This document shows positions 32,838-40,099 of a stretch of 40,099 nt of DNA, one piece after another. The stretch is from the NCBI GenBank assembly GCA_051877705.1, contig JBJEJD010000160.1, forward strand, positions 1 through 40,099. The letters run 5' to 3'. Both the position numbers and the translations under genes were made by a program. Source of the stretch: Coprococcus_A sp051877705. Lineage in GTDB: Bacteria; Bacillota; Clostridia; Lachnospirales; Lachnospiraceae. Within the stretch, counting starts at the first letter, position 1; each line of letters starts with the position of its first letter. The notes beneath the pieces are model-generated. The model was not told where the DNA came from and ran no database searches. It saw only the letters and a list, made by a program, of their open reading frames with translations.

Positions 32838-33623
32838 ATGACAATGAAAAACTTAAAGCGCATGACAGGTTTCATTTTGATGTGTATCATAGTAGTCACA
32901 ATGGCGGGAGCGGCAATGGCATCTGTAAACAGTACCAGCCGTACAGGAACAGGAACTGTTACAGATACGGTCACGGGGACAGAAAATGGTGTTAACGGTA
33001 ATGTTAATGAGACAGGAACAGTCAATAACAATGGCAATAATGCCGGGAATAATTCCAGAAACACTACAGAAAATAATACAGCTGGTTCAGAGACAAATGG
33101 AAATGCAAAGGGCGGAGAAATCGCTTCTTTCAATAATTATGGCATGAATGGAAATTATACGGCCCTTGGCGAGTATGAGGTTGCCTATGGTTCGAATCTC
33201 TCAGAAGTGACCAGCAAGCTGCCGTCTACGCTGACAGCAACACTGACAACAGGGGAAGAGGTTGAAGTGCCGGTTACATGGGTGTGCGTTTCTGACAATG
33301 CAGGCGGTACGGCCTATCTTCCGGAACATGAGGATGTGACTGTTGCCTATACCTTTGAAGCAAAGCTGGGAGAAGGCTATACGCTGGCCAATAACCTGCC
33401 GGGAGATTACATCATGCCATTTGCAACCGTCAGATATACGGAGAATGCACAGCAGCTTAACAGTAATGTTGTGGAGAGCGGTATAGATGCTGTCACGGAA
33501 GCTACAACGGGAGGCATGTCCGGTTGGACATGGATCATCTGGATTATTGTAATTGTCATAGTCATTGTCGTACTCTGGTGGCTTTTCGCCGGCAGCAAGG
33601 GCAAAGACGGAGATAACAATTAG
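32838..33623 (+). CDS. Asn/Thr-rich surface protein with Ig-like domain and C-terminal transmembrane helix
   Basis: This is a 261-residue protein. AAAGGTGAT precedes the ATG at 32838; a second ATG at 32844 is also possible, and the frame from 32748 lacks a ribosome site. A signal peptide (about residues 1-28, ending AMA-S) is followed by a ~75-residue segment of Asn, Thr and Gly, typical of extended wall-spanning linkers. A beta-sandwich of roughly 85 residues resembles bacterial Ig-like domains (LPSTLTATLTTGEEVEVPVT). One strongly hydrophobic helix (WTWIIWIIVIVIVIVVLWWL) and a charged tail end the protein, like a membrane-anchored surface protein. No sortase motif is visible. Function is unknown. 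Confidence 0.85.
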   Translation: MTMKNLKRMTGFILMCIIVVTMAGAAMASVNSTSRTGTGTVTDTVTGTENGVNGNVNETGTVNNNGNNAGNNSRNTTENNTAGSETNGNAKGGEIASFNNYGMNGNYTALGEYEVAYGSNLSEVTSKLPSTLTATLTTGEEVEVPVTWVCVSDNAGGTAYLPEHEDVTVAYTFEAKLGEGYTLANNLPGDYIMPFATVRYTENAQQLNSNVVESGIDAVTEATTGGMSGWTWIIWIIVIVIVIVVLWWLFAGSKGKDGDNN

Positions 33624-33625
33624 AA

Positions 33626-33705
33626 GGGACAGGGAAGGGACAGGGGACGGTTCTGTGTCCCGTTAATTCGGGACACAGAACCGTCCCCTGTCCCCTTCCC
33701 TGTCC
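33626..33705. repeat. GC-rich REP-like palindrome
   Basis: The left arm (from GGGACAGGGAAGGGACAGG to TCTGTGTCCCG) pairs with the right arm (CGGGACACAGAACC to TTCCCTGTCCC) with one bulge, giving a stem of about 37 bases and a tiny loop (TTAAT). It fills the gap between the convergent genes ending at 33623 and 33707. GGGACACAGAACCGTCCCC-type palindromes are dispersed in many clostridial and other genomes as REP-like elements; copies cannot be counted here. Confidence 0.85.
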
Positions 33706-33706
33706 C

Positions 33707-34309
33707 CTATTCCTCCCAGGGCCGGATCCGATAGGTGACGCCCAGTTCATCACAGATGGCCTGACACTGGTTCTCTTCCTCTTTCGATAAAGTTGTATCA
33801 ACAGTGGTCAACACAACATGGGGAACATATTGTGTGCATTCGCGGGCAAATGTCAGCATGGCATCAAAGGACTGATCACCGAAACGGCTTCTGACCAGTT
33901 CATGATAGCGATCAGCGTTTGGTGTATTCAGGCTGATGGAAACTGTATCAATGAGGCCTTCCAGTTCCGGAGCGATATCTCTGTTGTTGATCAGGCTGCC
34001 CAGACCGTTGGTGTTGATGCGGATTGGTTTATCGTAGGTCTTTTTAAAATAGCGGGCTACTTCCAGCAGAATATCCAGACGTTCTGTCGGTTCGCCGAAT
34101 CCGCAGAAGACCAGTTCTTCAAAGGATAAGACATCAAAATTGCTGAAATCAGCAATGATTTCTTCCAGTGTTGGCTCACGGTCAAGCCAGAGTGAATCAG
34201 ATTCACCCACATGATCCATGGTCTGACGCAGACAGAATGTGCAGGCACATGGGCATTTATTTGTCAGATTGACATAAAGATTATTGTGGACCTTATATAA
34301 AATTGTCAT
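33707..34309 (-). CDS. TatD-associated radical SAM protein
   Basis: This is a 200-residue protein. The start at 34309 is preferred to ATG 34315, because AGGAG is only one base before the latter and seven before the former. Cys19, Cys23 and Cys26 form the C-x3-C-x2-C cluster of radical SAM enzymes; ELVFCGFGEPTER and IRINTNGLG are the SAM-binding motifs. The family is usually found near the nuclease TatD and its substrate is unknown. Here no tatD gene is in the window; it is the last gene of an operon after the pyridoxamine kinase, 11 bases downstream. Confidence 0.87.
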   Translation of the reverse strand: MTILYKVHNNLYVNLTNKCPCACTFCLRQTMDHVGESDSLWLDREPTLEEIIADFSNFDVLSFEELVFCGFGEPTERLDILLEVARYFKKTYDKPIRINTNGLGSLINNRDIAPELEGLIDTVSISLNTPNADRYHELVRSRFGDQSFDAMLTFARECTQYVPHVVLTTVDTTLSKEEENQCQAICDELGVTYRIRPWEE

Positions 34310-34320
34310 GGTCATACTCC

Positions 34321-35163
34321 TTATTCATATTTCAATGTGTGCAGTACTTCCTCAAAACATACACCATCTGTCAGTGGAATGTCAAGCTCAATGGATCGCT
34401 GAATACATTTTTTTATAAAATTGGATGCTTTTTTTACGGAACGGTCAAATGGAACACCGTTAACCGCATCGGCAGCAATGATAGCTGTAAAAATATCACC
34501 AGTGCCGGAACGGGAAGTGCCGATTCGGTGGGTACGCAATACTTTTGATGTATTGCCTGTCTCATAGCAGAAATTGGCTACATACTGCCCCTGGGTGATG
34601 CCTGTGATAACGACCCTGGAAGGGCCATGGGAGGCCAGTTTTGCGGCCATGGCCTCTATCTCTGAAAGATGCCAGCCAAGCTCCCTGTATGGCGTGTCTG
34701 TCAGGATACAGGCTTCTGTTACGTTAGGGGTCAGGATATCCGCGTATTTCACCAGTTCTTTCATATTCTGACACATTTCGGTTGTGTAGGTCGGATATGG
34801 ACGGCCATAGTCACCCATGACCGGGTCGATAATAACCAGATTGTCAGTGCGTTTGAAATCTCTGATAAATTCGGAGACGATGGCAATCTGTCTGGCAGAA
34901 CCGAGAAATCCGGTGCAGATGCCGGAAAACTGAAGATCCAGCTTCTTCCATTCATCAATGCTGGGCTGCATATGGTCCGTATAATCCTGATAATAAAAGC
35001 TTTTAAAACCGGTATGGTTTGAAAATATGGATGTGGGAAGGGGACAGCATTGAACCCTGAGCATGGAAATAACAGGAAGGGCCACTGCAATGGAGCAGCG
35101 GCCAAATCCTGTCATGTCATTGATTAAAGCAATTTTTTTCTGATGATTATGATTGTCAGACAT
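34321..35163 (-). CDS. Pyridoxamine kinase (PdxK/PdxY family)
   Basis: This is a 280-residue ribokinase-fold enzyme with start at 35163 after GGAAAGGATTTCTTA. IALINDMTGFGRCSIAVALP is the N-terminal substrate region, IIDPVMGDYGRPYP the magnesium/ATP region, ILTPNVTEA a family motif, and GTSRSGTGDIFTAII the catalytic G-x-G-D loop with the general base Asp. It phosphorylates pyridoxamine, pyridoxal or pyridoxine. With the ECF S component 29 bases upstream it forms a vitamin B6 salvage operon. Confidence 0.93.
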   Translation of the reverse strand: MSDNHNHQKKIALINDMTGFGRCSIAVALPVISMLRVQCCPLPTSIFSNHTGFKSFYYQDYTDHMQPSIDEWKKLDLQFSGICTGFLGSARQIAIVSEFIRDFKRTDNLVIIDPVMGDYGRPYPTYTTEMCQNMKELVKYADILTPNVTEACILTDTPYRELGWHLSEIEAMAAKLASHGPSRVVITGITQGQYVANFCYETGNTSKVLRTHRIGTSRSGTGDIFTAIIAADAVNGVPFDRSVKKASNFIKKCIQRSIELDIPLTDGVCFEEVLHTLKYE

Positions 35164-35192
35164 TAAGAAATCCTTTCCTGAATATAAAACTG

Positions 35193-35723
35193 TCAGCGTT
35201 CATAAATCTGCTGAATATATTTTGGCAGATGGGCGGCCTGCAGAGCTGAGCCGACAATATAAAAAAGAATAATGCCGACAATACCTTCCATAATCAGTCC
35301 TGGGATCTGAGTAGCACCTGTGTAGATGCTGCCATACAGGATGGAACCGCCGATGAAATATCCGATGACCATGATAATGATGCCAACAACACTGGCAAAG
35401 GCTGTACGGATTTTAAACATATCAATGGTATGGCCTGTACGATTGGCAATATATCCGATGGCAAAGCCCATAATACCTTTTATAATCAGTGTTGGAATGA
35501 TCCATTGAGGATAACCGGTCAGCAGATCTGCCAGAGCTGAACCAATGCCGCCGGCTAAAAGACCGGTCACAGGACCAAAGAATACACCGGAAATCAGGAT
35601 AAAACAGTTGCCAAGATGGGCATATCCCAGAGGGATAGGGAACTGCAGGAACATGGTCGACAGACATACAAGAGCGATGGCCAGCGCATTGATGCTGATC
35701 GTTTTGGAGTTAAAATTATTCAT
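35193..35723 (-). CDS. ECF transporter S component, probably for vitamin B6 (PdxU-type)
   Basis: This is a 176-residue membrane protein with six hydrophobic helices. The start at 35723 follows AGAGGTTTTATCT. LGYAHLGNCFILISGVFFGP and GPVTGLLAGGIGSALADLLTGYPQWIIPT are typical S-component motifs. It binds the vitamin and needs the shared EcfA/A'/T module, which is encoded elsewhere. Genomic coupling to pyridoxamine kinase is the basis for the B6 assignment; a hydroxymethylpyrimidine-type substrate is the main alternative. Confidence 0.88.
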   Translation of the reverse strand: MNNFNSKTISINALAIALVCLSTMFLQFPIPLGYAHLGNCFILISGVFFGPVTGLLAGGIGSALADLLTGYPQWIIPTLIIKGIMGFAIGYIANRTGHTIDMFKIRTAFASVVGIIIMVIGYFIGGSILYGSIYTGATQIPGLIMEGIVGIILFYIVGSALQAAHLPKYIQQIYER

Positions 35724-35912
35724 AGATAAAACCTCTTTTCTCTCTTAAATTAATAAATATGATAAAAGGAATGTGACATTTTTAAAATAGCCAGTTTCAT
35801 ACTATTTCATATGGCCAGTTTTGGCGGAAGTGAACTGACTGTAGTAAAATGAGAGGAGGTATGGTATAATTTTCATTATTATTCAGTATTTTTGACAGAT
35901 GGGGGTGGCTTT

Positions 35913-36992
35913 TTGAATTTTATACATACGGCGGATATTCATCTTGGAGCAGCACCGGACAGCACTATGTTATGGGCCGGAGACCGGTCGGGAGAGATCT
36001 GGGACAGCTTTTACCGGCTGCTGGATGAAACTGAGACATCGGGGGCTGATCTTCTCCTGATTGCAGGAGATCTGTTTCACAGGCAGCCGCTGAAGAGGGA
36101 ACTGAAGGAACTGAATTACCGCTTTTCACAGCTGAGTCATGCAAGAGTTATTATGATTGCCGGCAATCATGATTTTATTGGGCCGCAGTCTTATTACAGG
36201 GATTTTGAATGGGCATCGAATGTGGTCTTTTTCAGAAAGAATCACATATCATATATATATCTGGCAGATTTGAATACTATTGTTTATGGAATGAGTTATG
36301 ACCGTCAGGAAATTACAGAAAATATGTATGATAATCTGCGGCCTATGCGCCGTTTTAAGGATGGTCAGCATGTACCGCAGGATTGCAGGCATATTCTGCT
36401 GGCCCATGGAGGTGACAGCAGACATATTCCAATCAGCCAGGAGAAGCTTCGGCAGGCGGGATTTGATTACGTGGCAATGGGGCATATTCATAAACCATGG
36501 ATCGATGATAAGAGCGCCATGGCCTATGCAGGGGCTCTGGAGCCCATAGACCGAAATGATGAGGGGCCTCATGGATATGTGAGAGGGACCATTGAGAAGG
36601 ACGGAACAAGGATAGAATTTGTTCCGTTTGCGAGTCGTTCGTATCTGACCATAGGAATAGAGATGAATCCGGAGATGACCGTGCGGCAGCTGGCAGAAAG
36701 GGTCAAAACTGTGATGGGAGAGAATGGCCGGCAGAATATGTATCAGATTGAACTACAGGGGTTCCGGTCCGTGGATTTTGAACTGGATGAGCGGCTTCTG
36801 CTGCGTCTGGGGCGGGTGCTTTCAGTGACAGATGCCTCTGTACCGGATTTTGACTTTGAACGGATTTATGCAGAGAATAAGGATAATATTATTGGATTAT
36901 ACATACGGCATATATCGGATATGGATATCAGTGACAGTCTGAAGGTGAAAGCTTTGTGCTATGGACTGAAGGCTTTGTATCAGATGAAGTAG
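35913..36992 (+). CDS. DNA repair exonuclease of the SbcD/YhaO metallophosphoesterase family
   Basis: This is a 359-residue calcineurin-like phosphoesterase. The start is TTG at 35913 with GGGGGTGG just upstream, so the protein begins directly with NFIHTADIHLG; a TTG at 35892 is the alternative. Metal-binding motifs follow in order: D-x-H in TADIHLG, LLIAGDLFHR, IAGNHDF, LLAHGG and MGHIHKP. It pairs with the AAA protein 11 bases downstream, like YhaO-YhaN of bacilli, a relative of SbcCD/Mre11-Rad50. The promoter is likely the TGGTATAAT at 35862-35870. Confidence 0.9.
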   Translation: MNFIHTADIHLGAAPDSTMLWAGDRSGEIWDSFYRLLDETETSGADLLLIAGDLFHRQPLKRELKELNYRFSQLSHARVIMIAGNHDFIGPQSYYRDFEWASNVVFFRKNHISYIYLADLNTIVYGMSYDRQEITENMYDNLRPMRRFKDGQHVPQDCRHILLAHGGDSRHIPISQEKLRQAGFDYVAMGHIHKPWIDDKSAMAYAGALEPIDRNDEGPHGYVRGTIEKDGTRIEFVPFASRSYLTIGIEMNPEMTVRQLAERVKTVMGENGRQNMYQIELQGFRSVDFELDERLLLRLGRVLSVTDASVPDFDFERIYAENKDNIIGLYIRHISDMDISDSLKVKALCYGLKALYQMK

Positions 36993-37003
36993 GAGGAGAA
37001 AAA

Positions 37004-39013
37004 TTGATTATAAAACAATTGAATCTTGATCATTTCGGCAAATTCCATGATACGGAGATTCATCTTGAGCCGGGGATTAATGTGGTCTATGGGGCTAATG
37101 AGTCCGGGAAGTCCACGATACATTCCTTTATTCAATGCATGTTGTTTGGTGCCGAGAGGCTGCGGGGGCGCGGTTCGGGACGGGATATATATTCCAGATT
37201 CCAGCCATGGGATGGCGGCGGCAGCTATGAAGGGCGAATGAATTTTGATTATCAGGGGAAATCCTGGCGAATTGTCAGGAATTTTCATAAAGATGATACA
37301 TTTTTTACATTGATTGATGAGCAGGAAGGCAGAGAGGTACTTCAGGAGCAGGGAGATATTTCATCGCTGATCAGAGGGATGACTTTGTCGAATTACAGAA
37401 ATTCCATCAGTACCGGTCAGCTTTCGGTACAGCCGGATAGCCAGTTTGTGACTGGTATGCAGTCCTATATGGCGAATATGGCCCTTGGCGCTGAAGCATC
37501 GGTGGATGTGGGAAAAGCTATGGATTATCTGAAAGATGAGCGTAAAAAGGCAAGCGCCCGAATATCCGAAGATGAGTTTGTGCGCTGTCAGGAACAGGCG
37601 GAGGCTTTGAGAAAGGAACTTGAGGAGCGGGAATCGCTGATTGTGCAGCAGAAACAGATGGAGAAGGAACGGGCGGAATTTCAGGAAAAGATTCAGACTC
37701 TGGAGTTACAGGCAGATGATGCGATGAAAGTGGATAGAAAAGAGCGTATGCGGGCGATTCAGCTGATTCAGGAAAATAATGATGTGGCTGCCATGTACAA
37801 AGCAAAAAAGGCGGAACTCAGGGAGCTTGAAGCCTCAGCCGGCAATCATGGCTATCAGAAGCGCATTCAGGAGATTATGGATGACTATGAAGGACGGCAG
37901 GAGAGACTGGAAGATAAAAGATCAAGATGCAGTGAACTGGAGGAGCAGAATGAGGGCAGCAGTATCAGGAATCTGGCGTTGATTCTTCCCGTGGCAGCGG
38001 CTGCAGCCTTTGTATGGATCGCAGGAGGGATTTTCGGACTGAAGGGTATCGCCCATGTTGTGACGGCATTAGTGCTGGCATTTTTGGCGGCAGCCCTCGC
38101 TGTAATGTTGTTCAGGTCTTCTGGAAGCAGGAGACGGCGAATTATTCAGCTGCAGGATGAGGCGGAAAAGATTGAAAGTGAGCAGCAGGCCATATTGGAG
38201 AAATACGGTATTAAAGATATTGAACAGCTTCGTGCAAGTGGAAGAGATCAGCAGAGCAGACAGGAAGCGGTTCTTCGACTAAGGAAGGAAATGGAAGTTC
38301 TCAGAGAGCGTTATAACAAGCTGCAGGAACCTCTCCAGCCTTATCTGGATAAATATGGTGACAGTATAACCCGGGAATCGTCTGTGGGGCAGGCGGAAAA
38401 AAAGCAGATTGAGCAGCTGCGTCGTCAAATGTCTGATGTGACCCGGCAGTATGAACAGCTGGAGTGGCGGCTGGAACAGTTAAGCAGCCGGCAGGCGGAA
38501 CTGTCTGTGCTGGAAGAGAAAATGCAGCAGATGAAGATGGAGAGAAAAAGCAGCTATGAAGACATGATGGCCATTGATATTAGTCAGAATGCTATTAAAG
38601 AGATAACTGCACAGATACATGGTTCTTTTGGCAGCCAGCTGGCAGATTATGTGTCGCAGCTTTTTTCCTATATTACAGATGGTGCCCATCAGCGTCTGAC
38701 TATTGATGAAAAATTTCAGGTTCAGGTAGATGACAGGCGGCGTCTTTTACAGCCCCAGCAGCTTTCAGCAGGAACGGTGGATCAGATATATTTTTCGATT
38801 CGAATGGCTGTCAGTCAGATGTTTTTTGATGAACCGATGCCGTTGATTCTTGATGACAGCTTTGTTCTGTATGATGATATGAGGCTTCAGAGGGTACTGA
38901 CCTGGCTGGCTGGGCAGGATGCTTTTAGTCAGATCATCATCTTTACGTGTCATCACAGAGAGGCAGATGTATTGCAGGCGGCAGATTGTCCGTATCATTT
39001 AATCGAAATATAA
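37004..39013 (+). CDS. Rad50/YhaN-like AAA ATPase with membrane-spanning coiled coil
   Basis: This is a 669-residue protein. The start is TTG at 37004 after AGGAGGAGAAAAA, giving MIIKQLNLDHFGKF; the ATG at 36956 lies in the previous gene. Walker A is GANESGKST near residue 35, and LILDDSFVLYDD is Walker B. Two long coiled coils flank a hydrophobic stretch at residues 323-370 that looks like two transmembrane helices. The protein is shorter than B. subtilis YhaN (over 900 residues). With its SbcD-like partner it probably forms a membrane-tethered nuclease complex acting on DNA ends; this is inference from family and gene order. Confidence 0.88.
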   Translation: MIIKQLNLDHFGKFHDTEIHLEPGINVVYGANESGKSTIHSFIQCMLFGAERLRGRGSGRDIYSRFQPWDGGGSYEGRMNFDYQGKSWRIVRNFHKDDTFFTLIDEQEGREVLQEQGDISSLIRGMTLSNYRNSISTGQLSVQPDSQFVTGMQSYMANMALGAEASVDVGKAMDYLKDERKKASARISEDEFVRCQEQAEALRKELEERESLIVQQKQMEKERAEFQEKIQTLELQADDAMKVDRKERMRAIQLIQENNDVAAMYKAKKAELRELEASAGNHGYQKRIQEIMDDYEGRQERLEDKRSRCSELEEQNEGSSIRNLALILPVAAAAAFVWIAGGIFGLKGIAHVVTALVLAFLAAALAVMLFRSSGSRRRRIIQLQDEAEKIESEQQAILEKYGIKDIEQLRASGRDQQSRQEAVLRLRKEMEVLRERYNKLQEPLQPYLDKYGDSITRESSVGQAEKKQIEQLRRQMSDVTRQYEQLEWRLEQLSSRQAELSVLEEKMQQMKMERKSSYEDMMAIDISQNAIKEITAQIHGSFGSQLADYVSQLFSYITDGAHQRLTIDEKFQVQVDDRRRLLQPQQLSAGTVDQIYFSIRMAVSQMFFDEPMPLILDDSFVLYDDMRLQRVLTWLAGQDAFSQIIIFTCHHREADVLQAADCPYHLIEI

Positions 39014-39150
39014 CAGTTCAGTCGATAAGATTTATATCCGAAGAATCTGTTTTTGTGAAAAACATGCCGGAAACAATTTGCAATCAGCATGTTTCCGGCA
39101 TGTTGTTTATCAAGACAGATTTTGTAAAATCTTCAAAGACTGAACTGTTA
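39011..39150. repeat. 140-bp nested inverted repeat between convergent genes
   Basis: TAACAGTTCAGTC (39011-39023) and GACTGAACTGTTA (39138-39150) form the outer pair. Inside it are AAGATTT/AAATCTT, AATCTGT/ACAGATT, and AACATGCCGGAAAC (39061-39074) with GTTTCCGGCATGTT (39091-39104). All four share the centre near 39081. The left end begins in the stop codon of the AAA gene. A T-rich tract follows on the plus strand. It is a bidirectional terminator at least, or a small MITE-like element. Confidence 0.82.
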
Positions 39151-39160
39151 CTTTTTCTGC

Positions 39161-40099
39161 TTATTTATGGTATTTTTTGTAGTATTCCAGTGCGTTTCCG
39201 ATTTTGGCACTTGGATCAAGTAATTCACTGATGGAATGGTCGTAGTTCAGCTTGTCAATTAAGAGGGCAATGTATTTGCTCAGGTCAACATTGATATAAT
39301 ACGGGCGGGACAGTAATTCAGGTGATTGATAAATAACATTCGTGGTCAATACTCTGGAAATCAGTCCCTGTTCATAATATTCATCAAAAAGCTTCATACC
39401 GTTGGTAAAAAGACCGAAAGTTGCGGCTACAAATACTCTTTTAGCTTTACGCTTTTTTAATTCTTTGGCAACATCCAGCATACTCTCTCCGGAGGAAATC
39501 ATGTCATCAATGATAAAGACATCTTTGCCTTCTACTGAGGAACCAAGGAACTCATGGGCAACGATAGGGTTGCGGCCATTGACAACTCTGGAATAGTCAC
39601 GTCTCTTGTAGAACATACCCATGTCCAGCCCGAGAACATTGGAATAGTAAACGGCACGGCCCATGGCACCTTCATCCGGGCTGATGATCATCATATGTTC
39701 ACTGTCTACCTGAAGGTCAGGAATGTTGTTAAATAAAGCTTTAATAAACTGATAAGTTGGCTGAATGCTGTCAAAACCGCTGTTCGGGATAGCATTCTGC
39801 ACACGTGGATCATGAGCATCAAAAGTGATGATATTCTCTACTCCAAGATTATGCAGTTCCTGAAGAGCTACTGCGCAGTCCAGAGATTCACGGGCTGTAC
39901 GTTTATGCTGGCGGCTCTCATAAAGGAATGGCATAATAACATTGACACGGCGGGCTTTACCGGCTGCCGCTGTGATAATGCGCTTCAAATCCGAATAATG
40001 ATCGTCCGGAGACATTCTGTTCTCATGTCCACAAAGAGAATAGGTAACGGAATAGTTGGTCACATCTACCAGCAAATATAAATCCTTGCCGCGGATAGA
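39161..40099 (-). CDS. prs: Ribose-phosphate pyrophosphokinase (C-terminal part, clipped by the window)
   Basis: 312 codons are visible up to the right edge, with the true start beyond it; an internal ATG at 40075 is not the start because coding sequence continues upstream (SIRGKDLYLLVDVTNYSVTY). VNVIMPFLYESRQHKRTARES and ITFDAHDPRVQNAIP are the PRPP-synthetase ATP and catalytic regions, VFIIDDMISSGESML the PRPP loop. The enzyme makes PRPP from ribose 5-phosphate and ATP. The divergent features (long insert, extra C-terminal tail) resemble the clostridial type that is longer than the ~315-residue standard enzyme. Confidence 0.9.
   Translation of the reverse strand, partial: SIRGKDLYLLVDVTNYSVTYSLCGHENRMSPDDHYSDLKRIITAAAGKARRVNVIMPFLYESRQHKRTARESLDCAVALQELHNLGVENIITFDAHDPRVQNAIPNSGFDSIQPTYQFIKALFNNIPDLQVDSEHMMIISPDEGAMGRAVYYSNVLGLDMGMFYKRRDYSRVVNGRNPIVAHEFLGSSVEGKDVFIIDDMISSGESMLDVAKELKKRKAKRVFVAATFGLFTNGMKLFDEYYEQGLISRVLTTNVIYQSPELLSRPYYINVDLSKYIALLIDKLNYDHSISELLDPSAKIGNALEYYKKYHK

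Overview
The window looks like chromosome of an anaerobic, spore-former-type Firmicute, most likely a Lachnospiraceae/Clostridia gut bacterium. This is inferred from gene content (two-cluster clostridial ferredoxin, DUF1858 redox protein, MecA, GdpP-rplI-dnaB block, YhaO/YhaN pair, TatD-associated radical SAM protein, pyridoxamine kinase with ECF S component) and from strong AGGAGG ribosome sites with several TTG/GTG starts. I see no rRNA, tRNA, CRISPR array, phage or insertion-sequence transposase.

Region 1 (1-17.2 kb) is an accessory catabolic island. It carries a phosphotriesterase-family hydrolase (partial), an MFS transporter, an AraC/GH2 glycosidase/GPH symporter unit, a 4-hydroxybutyrate-type CoA-transferase, a metallo-beta-lactamase-fold hydrolase, a crotonase with the catalytic triad of 6-oxocamphor hydrolase, a LysR regulator, a cyclase-family hydrolase, a DUF362 protein with a cysteine cluster, a two-subunit 3-oxoacid CoA-transferase, a beta-keto acid cleavage enzyme (BKACE) and two small unknown proteins. 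Five copies of a T-N11-A palindrome (core TTAT-N11-ATAA) lie upstream of these genes. Their -10 boxes sit at a nearly fixed distance of 61-62 bases, and four of the five also carry a GAATT box. This suggests one LysR regulon that opens a cyclic (di)ketone or lactone and feeds acetoacetate and CoA esters into fermentation. The substrate is unknown and the pathway is my inference.

Region 2 (17.2-21.5 kb) holds a lactate-permease family gene whose leader carries four phased TGGTCAACCA operators (GntR/FadR type), then an AAA-ATPase/PD-(D/E)XK protein and a small unknown protein.

Region 3 (21.5-29 kb) is housekeeping: DJ-1/PfpI protein, the gdpP-rplI-dnaB operon, a MerR-like regulator, DUF1858 protein, ferredoxin and MecA.

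Region 4 (29-33.7 kb) is cell-surface: a membrane protein, a GH18 hydrolase, a cell-wall amidase and an Asn/Thr-rich surface protein.

Region 5 (33.7-40.1 kb) contains a vitamin B6 salvage operon with a radical SAM gene, the YhaO/YhaN-like nuclease-ATPase pair and a partial PRPP synthetase. Several convergent junctions carry striking palindromes: a REP-like GC-rich repeat at 33626, a 27-bp stem after dnaB, and a 140-bp nested inverted repeat at 39011.
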